Assembly (NCBI GenBank): GCA_003963125.1
Contig: RXJK01000013.1
Location: 2,461-34,909, forward strand
Source: Hyphomicrobiales bacterium
GTDB lineage: Bacteria; Pseudomonadota; Alphaproteobacteria; Rhizobiales; Hyphomicrobiaceae
DNA length: 32,449 nt
Reading direction: 5' to 3'
A program made the position numbers and the translations under genes. Below the pieces are notes generated by a model. The model saw only the letters and a program-made list of their open reading frames with translations. It was not told the origin of the DNA and did not search any database. Positions 23,614 through 29,953 of the stretch are shown here, piece after piece; position 1 is the first letter of the stretch, and each line of letters opens with the position of its first letter.

Positions 23614-26096
23614 CGATTGCACCTCCGCAGGAGTTGCCGCGTCGCACCCGCGTCGTCGTCATCGGCGGTGGCGTGGCAGGCTGCTCCGTTGCCTACCACC
23701 TCGCGAAGCTCGGCTGGACCGACGTTGTCCTCCTGGAGCGCAAGCAGCTGACAAGCGGCACCACATGGCACGCAGCGGGCCTGATCGCGCAGCTGCGCGC
23801 CACCGCCAACATGACCAAGCTCGCCAAGTACAGCCAGGAACTCTACGGCCGGCTCGAAGCGGAAACGGGCGTTGCCACCGGCTTCAAGCGCAACGGCTCG
23901 ATCACCTTGGCCCTCACGGCTGACCGTTTCGAAGAACTGAAACGCGGCGCCTCCATGGCCCGCGCCTATGGCGTCGAGATCGAGACGATCTCTGCCGCGG
24001 AAGCGGGCAAGCGCCACCCGCTGCTCGACGTGCGCGACGCCGTCGGCGCTGTCTTCCTGCCCAAGGACGGCCAGGGCGACCCCGGCAACATCGCCCTCGC
24101 CATGGCAAAAGGAGCCCGCAACCTCGGCGTCAGGATCTTCGAGAACGTCAAGGTCACGGGTGTCACCACCGCGAAAGGCCGCGCCACCGGCGTCACGACT
24201 GACCAGGGTCCGATCGAGGCGGAGATCGTCGTCAACTGCGCCGGCATGTGGGCCCGCGATGTCGGCGCCATGGCCGGCGTACCGCTGCCGCTGCAGGCCT
24301 GCGAGCATTTCTACATCGTCACCGAAGCCGACAGTGCCATTCCGCGCGACCTGCCCGTGCTGCGCGTGCCCGACGAGTGCGCCTACTACAAGGAGGACGC
24401 GGGCAAGATCCTGCTCGGCGCCTTCGAGCCGGTCGCGAAGCCCTGGGCGACAGAAGGCATCCCCGAGGACTTCTGCTTTGACCAGTTGCCGGAGGATTTC
24501 GACCACTTCGCACCGATCCTCGAGAAGGCCACGGCCCGCATGCCACTGCTGTCGCGCATCGGCATTCATACCTTCTTCAACGGGCCCGAAAGTTTCACGC
24601 ACGACGATCGCTACCTGCTGGGCGAGGCGCCACAGCTTGCGAATTTCTTCGTGGCGTGCGGCTTCAATTCCGTTGGCATCCAATCGGCGGGCGGTGCCGG
24701 CATGGCGCTGGCGCAATGGATCGTCGACAGGGCGCCGCCCTTCGATCTCTGGGACGTCGACGTGCGCCGCGTCTTCCCGTTCCAGGCGACGCGCACCTTC
24801 ATCCAGACGCGCGTGACGGAGACGCTGGGCCTCCTCTACGCCGACCATTATCCGTTTCGCCAGTACGCGACCTCACGGCACGTCCGCCACACGCCGTTCT
24901 ACGAGCAGCTCAAGGCGCACGGCGCCTGCTTCGGCGAGACGGCCGGCTGGGAGCGCGCCCACTGGTTCCTGCCGCCGGACGCCCGCACCCGCGGGGAAGC
25001 GCCGGACTACACCTACGGCTGGGGCCGGCAGCCCTGGTTCGAATACTCCGCGGCCGAACACCGGGCCGTCCGCGAGAATGTCGGCGTGCTCGACATGAGC
25101 GCTTTCGGCAAATTCCAGGTCGAGGGGCCGGATGCGGAAGCCGTCCTGCAGCGCATCTGCGCGAACGACGTGGCCGTCCCCGTGGGCCGCATCGTCTATA
25201 CGCAGTGGCTCAACGAGCGCGGCGGCATCGAAGCGGACCTCACAATCACGCGCCTCGGCGAAACCTCGTTCCTCGTTGTCACGTCGGCCGCCTGCGCTGT
25301 GCGCGACTTCGCCTGGCTGCAACGGCACATACCGGACGGCGCGCGCGCCATCGCTCTCGACGTCACGAGCGGCGAGGCCTGCCTCGCCGTCATGGGCCCG
25401 AAGTCGCGCGCTGTGCTGCAGACCCTCACGCGCGCGGACCTCTCGAACGCCGCGTTTCCCTTCGGCACCGCGCAGACGATCGAACTCGGCATGGCCCTGG
25501 TGCGCGCGCATCGCGTGACGTACGTCGGCGAACTCGGCTGGGAGCTTTACATGCCGACGGAGTTCGCCCGGCACGTGTTCGGCATCCTGATGCAGGCCGG
25601 CGCCTCGCATGGCATCCGGCTCGCCGGTCTCCACGCCATGGATTCGCTCCGGCTCGAAAAAGCCTACCGCCACTTCGGCCACGACGTGGGCGACGAGGAT
25701 CACGTCCTCGAAGCGGGCCTCGGCTTCGCCGTCAAGGCGAACAAGCCGCGCGGCCCCTTCGGCGATTTCCTTGGCCGCGACGCCGTTCTCCGCAAGAGGG
25801 AAACCGGCCTCAGCCGCCGCTTCATGCAGCTCCGCCTGACGGACCCGGAGCCGCTGCTGTTCCATACCGAACCCATCGTCCACAAAGGCGCCGTGGTCGG
25901 CTACCTGACTTCGGGCGGCTATGGCCACACGCTGGGCGCCGCGGTCGGGCTCGGCTACGTCCCGTGCGATCCCAAGGCCACGCTGGCAGACATGGCGGCC
26001 GGCCCCTTCGAGATCGAGGTCGCAGGTCGTCGCATCCCGGCGCTTGCGAGCCTGAAACCTATGTACGATCCCGACGGCATCCGCATTCGCGCCTGA
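23610..26096 (+). CDS. Dimethylglycine/sarcosine dehydrogenase-like FAD oxidoreductase with GcvT domain
   Basis: An 828-residue two-part enzyme. The N-terminal D-amino-acid-oxidase-type FAD domain has VVVIGGGVAGCSVAYHLAKLG (about 16-36). It also has SGTTWHAAGL, whose His (H54) aligns with the residue that carries covalent FAD in dimethylglycine dehydrogenase. A FAO_M-type linker follows, then a C-terminal folate-binding GcvT region (about 430-820) with FEYSAAEHRAVRENVGVLDMSAFGKFQVEGPDA, VTYVGELGWELYMP and RLEKAYRHFGHD. Such enzymes oxidise N-methylated amines and pass the methyl carbon to tetrahydrofolate. The substrate may be dimethylglycine, sarcosine or another N-methyl amine. The ATG at 23610 overlaps the GTPase stop by four bases; the longer frame upstream lies inside that gene. 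Length is normal for the family. Confidence 0.93.
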   Translation: MTIAPPQELPRRTRVVVIGGGVAGCSVAYHLAKLGWTDVVLLERKQLTSGTTWHAAGLIAQLRATANMTKLAKYSQELYGRLEAETGVATGFKRNGSITLALTADRFEELKRGASMARAYGVEIETISAAEAGKRHPLLDVRDAVGAVFLPKDGQGDPGNIALAMAKGARNLGVRIFENVKVTGVTTAKGRATGVTTDQGPIEAEIVVNCAGMWARDVGAMAGVPLPLQACEHFYIVTEADSAIPRDLPVLRVPDECAYYKEDAGKILLGAFEPVAKPWATEGIPEDFCFDQLPEDFDHFAPILEKATARMPLLSRIGIHTFFNGPESFTHDDRYLLGEAPQLANFFVACGFNSVGIQSAGGAGMALAQWIVDRAPPFDLWDVDVRRVFPFQATRTFIQTRVTETLGLLYADHYPFRQYATSRHVRHTPFYEQLKAHGACFGETAGWERAHWFLPPDARTRGEAPDYTYGWGRQPWFEYSAAEHRAVRENVGVLDMSAFGKFQVEGPDAEAVLQRICANDVAVPVGRIVYTQWLNERGGIEADLTITRLGETSFLVVTSAACAVRDFAWLQRHIPDGARAIALDVTSGEACLAVMGPKSRAVLQTLTRADLSNAAFPFGTAQTIELGMALVRAHRVTYVGELGWELYMPTEFARHVFGILMQAGASHGIRLAGLHAMDSLRLEKAYRHFGHDVGDEDHVLEAGLGFAVKANKPRGPFGDFLGRDAVLRKRETGLSRRFMQLRLTDPEPLLFHTEPIVHKGAVVGYLTSGGYGHTLGAAVGLGYVPCDPKATLADMAAGPFEIEVAGRRIPALASLKPMYDPDGIRIRA

Positions 26097-26219
26097 CATC
26101 GGCAGGCGCCGTTCGCTGCGGTGCAGGAAAGACGTCGCGCGCCGCCCGTGCTACGAAAATCCCAAGAGCCCACACACGGGCCGACAACGGGATGGAAACG
26201 ACAAGGACGGGGTGCAACG

Positions 26220-27521
26220 ATGCCTGTGGCGATCGTGACGAACGGCGCTGGGACGACAGCGGCTTCTTCGGCCGTACCCAAGGGCGCCTGGGGCATCACG
26301 TTCCTGCTCTTCTTCTACATGCTGGTGAATTTTGCCGACAAGATCGTGGTCGGCCTTGCCGGCGTGCCCATCGCCACCGATCTTGGCCTGACGCCGAAAG
26401 AGTTCGGTTTCCTCGGGTCTTCGTTCTTCTTCCTGTTCTCACTGTCGGCGATCGCCGTCGGCTTCATCATCAACAAGGTTGAAACGCGCTGGGTGCTCCT
26501 GGTGCTGTCGGTGATCTGGGCACTCGTGCAGTTCCCGATGCTGTTCGACGTCGGCTTTTCTACCCTGGTGATCTGCCGCATCATCCTCGGCGCCGGCGAG
26601 GGGCCCGCGTTCGCCGTTGCCGTGCACGCGCTCTTCAAGTGGTTCCCGGACGAGAAGCGCACGCTGCCCACGTCCATCATCTCGCAGGGGTCGGCATTCG
26701 GCGTCATCGTCGCCGTGCCGACGCTGAACTGGATCATCGTCAATCATTCCTGGCACATGGCCTTCGGCGCCCTTGGGCTCGTCGGCCTGATATGGGCGCT
26801 GGCCTGGCTGCTCATCGGCCGCGAGGGCCCACTCACGGACGCGCCAGTCGACCGTCCGCATGGCGAGGCTTCGAAGATGCCGGCCGTCTCCTATGCGCGC
26901 CTGTTGACGGCGCCGACCTTCATCGGCTGCTGCGTCGCAACCTTCGGCGCCTACTGGGCGCTCTCCCTGGGCCTCACGTGGTTCACGCCCTTTCTGATCA
27001 ACGGTCTCGGCTTTACGCAAAAGGACGTCGGCCTGATTTCGATCCTGCCGTGGGTCGTCGGCGCCTCGGTCGTGCTGTTCACCGGCTGGCTGTCCCAGTG
27101 GATGATGGCGCATGGCGCCTCGACGCGGCTCGCCCGCGGCATTCTCGGCGCTGCGCCCCTCGTCGTCGGCGGTCTGCTGCTGCTCTCGATGCCCTATGTC
27201 GAGAGCGTGCCCGGCCGGATCGCGCTGCTGGTCGCGGGAACGGGCATCAGCGGCTCGATCTACGTGGTCTGCCCGGCCATGCTCGCGGAGTTCACGCCGG
27301 TCAGCCAGCGCGGCGCCATCATCGCCATCTACGGCGCGATCTACACGCTGGCCGGCGTCATCGCGCCGCTCCTGACAGGCAGCGTGATCGAACGGGCCGC
27401 GACGCCGCTGGCCGGATACATATCCGGCTTCCAGATCCTCGCCGTGATCCTGATCGCATCGGGCCTGATCGGGCTCTTGCTGCTGCGCCCGAGCGGCGAG
27501 CGCGCCCGCGCGTTGCGCTGA
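26220..27521 (+). CDS. Major facilitator superfamily transporter
   Basis: A 433-residue membrane protein with about 12 hydrophobic segments. It has an ACS/ExuT-like start FYMLVNFADKIVVGLAGVPIATDLGLTPKEFGFLGSSFFFLFSLSAIAVGFIINKVETRWVLL, with the helix 2-3 loop motif region GFIINKVETRW. ILGAGEGPAFAVAVHALFKWFPDEKRTLPTSI, in the fourth-to-fifth helix region, is typical of organic-anion:proton symporters. The frame is open to 26121, but the preceding 33 residues are basic and poorly membrane-compatible, and the ATG at 26220 sits just before the first helix. It lies 123 bp after the dehydrogenase gene, so it may be the last gene of that operon or have its own promoter. It is a plausible second carrier for the same pathway. 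Confidence 0.92.
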   Translation: MPVAIVTNGAGTTAASSAVPKGAWGITFLLFFYMLVNFADKIVVGLAGVPIATDLGLTPKEFGFLGSSFFFLFSLSAIAVGFIINKVETRWVLLVLSVIWALVQFPMLFDVGFSTLVICRIILGAGEGPAFAVAVHALFKWFPDEKRTLPTSIISQGSAFGVIVAVPTLNWIIVNHSWHMAFGALGLVGLIWALAWLLIGREGPLTDAPVDRPHGEASKMPAVSYARLLTAPTFIGCCVATFGAYWALSLGLTWFTPFLINGLGFTQKDVGLISILPWVVGASVVLFTGWLSQWMMAHGASTRLARGILGAAPLVVGGLLLLSMPYVESVPGRIALLVAGTGISGSIYVVCPAMLAEFTPVSQRGAIIAIYGAIYTLAGVIAPLLTGSVIERAATPLAGYISGFQILAVILIASGLIGLLLLRPSGERARALR

Positions 27522-27535
27522 TCACTTGCGCAACG

Positions 27536-27547
27536 ATCCGGCCGGAT
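27536..27547. other. Perfect 12-bp palindrome after the MFS gene
   Basis: ATCCGGCCGGAT lies 14 bases after the MFS stop. There is no T-run, and GC-rich palindromes of this size arise easily, so I record it only as a possible 3' structure. No gene is seen between 27522 and 27638. Confidence 0.35.
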
Positions 27548-27638
27548 GCGAAAACGCGTCGAGGCTCGTGCAACGTCGGCGGCACGAGGCGCGTCGCGTT
27601 CGTTGAGATCCGCCGCTATTCGAGACTCCGAGATCGGG

Positions 27639-28019
27639 ATGGGACGGGAGCTTTTTAGGCCGACGCAGATCCAGATCGCAGTCCTGGCCGCCGTGGGCTG
27701 CAGCGCGTTGGGCTTTGCCCTGGCAATGCGCTACCTCGCCATCGAGAACACGCCCCTAGGGCTCGCCTGCGATGCGGGGAATCCTGGATTTGTCTGCGCT
27801 CTGCGCCGCTCGGTGCTGATCGTCTCCCAGGCTTGGGCCTTTGGCGCCGTGGCCTTCGTGGCGGCGCTGCTCAATCTGGCCCGGCCCTCGATCGTCCTGT
27901 CCCTGGCGGCACTCGCCTGCGCGAGCATGGGCCTCGTTCTCTACAATACTTCGCCCTCTGCAGTCGCCATCGCCTGCCTCGCGCTCAGTCTTGCGCGGCC
28001 CTTGCCCGAGCCAGAGTGA
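27639..28019 (+). CDS. Small hydrophobic membrane protein, unknown function
   Basis: A 126-residue product with about four predicted membrane segments (around 11-31, 62-82, 86-104 and 107-122). A short loop with two Cys (LACDAGNPGFVCALRR) sits between the first and second, which would fit a periplasmic disulfide. I do not recognise a named family. The frame is open from 27546, but the first 31 codons of that longer frame encode an Arg/Ser-rich stretch without membrane character, so I prefer ATG 27639, which has only a weak ribosome site. Its last 35 bases overlap, tail to tail, the end of the GH17 gene on the other strand. It may act with that glucan-related gene, but that is inferred only from adjacency. 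Confidence 0.68.
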   Translation: MGRELFRPTQIQIAVLAAVGCSALGFALAMRYLAIENTPLGLACDAGNPGFVCALRRSVLIVSQAWAFGAVAFVAALLNLARPSIVLSLAALACASMGLVLYNTSPSAVAIACLALSLARPLPEPE

Positions 28020-29586
28020 CGCTCAGGGCGAGCAGCATCGCCGCAAGCCAGAGCGCCTGCCAGTTGGCGAACGTCTCGCTCCAAACGATCTTGATGGCTG
28101 ACAGCGCAAGAAGGATGGCGATCACGCGCTCCGCCGCCGGCGGGCGAATTGGGCCATTGCCGCTGAGCAACGATAGGACCAGCAGCGGAACACCCGCACT
28201 GGTCAGCGCTGCGAACGGGAAGTCGAGGTAGCGCGGATTGAATACGAGCCCGAGGCCCGCTTCCATCGCAACGACGACTGTCGCGATCACGGCGATCCCC
28301 AAGAACCGCGAAGCGCTGTCGGCGCGTCGCTTCCCGCGCGGCCCAATCACCTGCTCGATCGCTGGAATGCCGCTGCCGTGCGCGAGCGCCGAAGCCACCG
28401 CGACCGGCACGGCCAGCGCCACCCCCGACTGCAGCAGGGATCGCGACCAGCCGATGGCCCCCAATCCTTCGATCGCAGTTGCCTCTACAGCCAACGGCGC
28501 AAAGCAGCCGGCTGCCGCCGCAATAGCCGCGAGCGAGAGCGGCAGGCGGGCGGCTGCGACACTATCGCTCGCCCTGCCTCCCCCGAGCCCAAGGCCGAAC
28601 ACCAGGGCCCCGAGCGCAACGCCGGCCAGCGCCTGCCACAGCCATTGCGGATGGTTCGAGACCGGCTTGCCCCATTCGAACTTCACCTGATGCCGGCCAT
28701 CGAGAAGGCCCCAGTAGCCACCCACGGTGCCCTCCAGGTATCGCTTCCAGGGCTGGTCGTAGGCCTCGATCAGGTTGACGTTGAAACGCTCCGTCCGGGC
28801 CGCCACCAACAGATCGTGCAGCACCCGCGCCTGGGCGACGGGCGAGGGCAAGGCACCCTCCCGCATGCGCCCCTGGCTCGGCCAACCTGCCTCCCCGATC
28901 AGCACCTCCTTGCCGGAAAACTCTGCTGCCACCCGCGCCCGGATCGATGCGATATGAGCGGCTGCATCGGCGGCCGGGATGGGGATATCCTCCCAATACG
29001 GAAGAATGTGCACGGTCACGAAGTCGACGGCTGGCGCCAACTCCCGGTTCTGCATCCAGAATTCCCAGACGTCCGCGTACGTCACCGGCACCTTGATCTG
29101 CTGCCGGACGGTCTCGATGATCGCCTTCAGGCCCTGCGCCGACTGCTCGCCGCGCAGCAGAACCTCGTTACCGACGATCACGGCCCGGATCGTCTTCGGA
29201 AAGCGGTTGGCGAGCGCAATGCCGGCGGCAATCTGGGCCTGATTGCGGCGCGTCTCACCGGAAATCCAGATGCCGAGCAGCACTTGCAGGCCATGCCGTT
29301 CCGCCACCTCGGGCACCCGGTCGAGCCCCATGTCCACGGAATAGATGCGCACGCAGCCCGTTAACCTTGAGAGCTGCGCCAGGTCCTCCTCGATCTGTGC
29401 GAGGGGGATGACGGTCGTGGGGTCGAGCGGCGTCTGCGCGCCACGGAACGGAGCATAGGAGAGGCAGTGCAGCTTCTCCCCCGGCGCGACAGCATCCACC
29501 GGCATGGGCACCGGCACGCCTCGCCACCACCAGGAGCCCACGATCAGCAGAGCGGTCGCGACAAAGATGCCAATTGCCTTCCGCAT
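27985..29586 (-). CDS. Membrane-anchored GH17-family beta-1,3-glucan-active enzyme
   Basis: A 533-residue protein. An N-terminal membrane or signal helix (about 3-22) precedes a glycoside hydrolase family 17 barrel (about 38-325, COG5309-like), which is followed by a C-terminal half with about seven to eight membrane segments. Both family catalytic glutamates are visible: VIVGNE (E141, acid/base) and LIGEAGWPS (E232, nucleophile). LIEAYDQPWKRYLEGTVGGYWGLLDG near the barrel end is shared with the neighbouring GH17-GT2 fusion. The enzyme should act on or transfer beta-1,3-glucan in the periplasm; hydrolase and transglycosylase activities cannot be told apart here. The ATG at 29586 has GGGGAA just upstream; the longer frame to 29679 adds a basic stretch I think is untranslated. 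It is divergent from the fusion gene across 367 bp. Confidence 0.87.
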   Translation of the reverse strand: MRKAIGIFVATALLIVGSWWWRGVPVPMPVDAVAPGEKLHCLSYAPFRGAQTPLDPTTVIPLAQIEEDLAQLSRLTGCVRIYSVDMGLDRVPEVAERHGLQVLLGIWISGETRRNQAQIAAGIALANRFPKTIRAVIVGNEVLLRGEQSAQGLKAIIETVRQQIKVPVTYADVWEFWMQNRELAPAVDFVTVHILPYWEDIPIPAADAAAHIASIRARVAAEFSGKEVLIGEAGWPSQGRMREGALPSPVAQARVLHDLLVAARTERFNVNLIEAYDQPWKRYLEGTVGGYWGLLDGRHQVKFEWGKPVSNHPQWLWQALAGVALGALVFGLGLGGGRASDSVAAARLPLSLAAIAAAAGCFAPLAVEATAIEGLGAIGWSRSLLQSGVALAVPVAVASALAHGSGIPAIEQVIGPRGKRRADSASRFLGIAVIATVVVAMEAGLGLVFNPRYLDFPFAALTSAGVPLLVLSLLSGNGPIRPPAAERVIAILLALSAIKIVWSETFANWQALWLAAMLLALSVTLARARAAQD

Positions 29587-29953
29587 TGTTCCCCATACCC
29601 ATCGGCGCCAGACGCGCCTTTGCGCCAAGGCATGTCGTGACGCGCCTACCCTGCCGCTGACCATCCGAACAGCCTGCATTCAGGGGCCGTTCAGTTGGAA
29701 ATCGATAGACCGTCAATCCAACGGCGACATACAGATCGTCAAGGCATCCCACGCGCCATTAGGGACGGCGCGCATAAGGGACCGCCAACGGGAGGACTGC
29801 AAGGGAGCGGCTGCATAAGGGCAGCGTGCAGGGCGTCGGACTTCTCGGACAGTAGACGGGCAACCATACAATTCGATCAGGTGACTTGGGAGCGCTCCGC
29901 CACGCGGAGTGTCAAAACGCATGCGAGCGGCTGATCGACAGGCAGGGACCTTT
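29587..29953. other. Divergent promoter region between the two GH17 genes
   Basis: A 367-bp gap with no convincing gene; short open frames here lack ribosome sites and family features. It contains three related direct repeats, CATTAGGGAC (29757-29766), CATAAGGGAC (29773-29782) and CATAAGGGCA (29814-29823), and a TACAAT that could be a -10 element for the rightward gene, without a good -35. Promoters for both genes should lie here. Confidence 0.5.
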
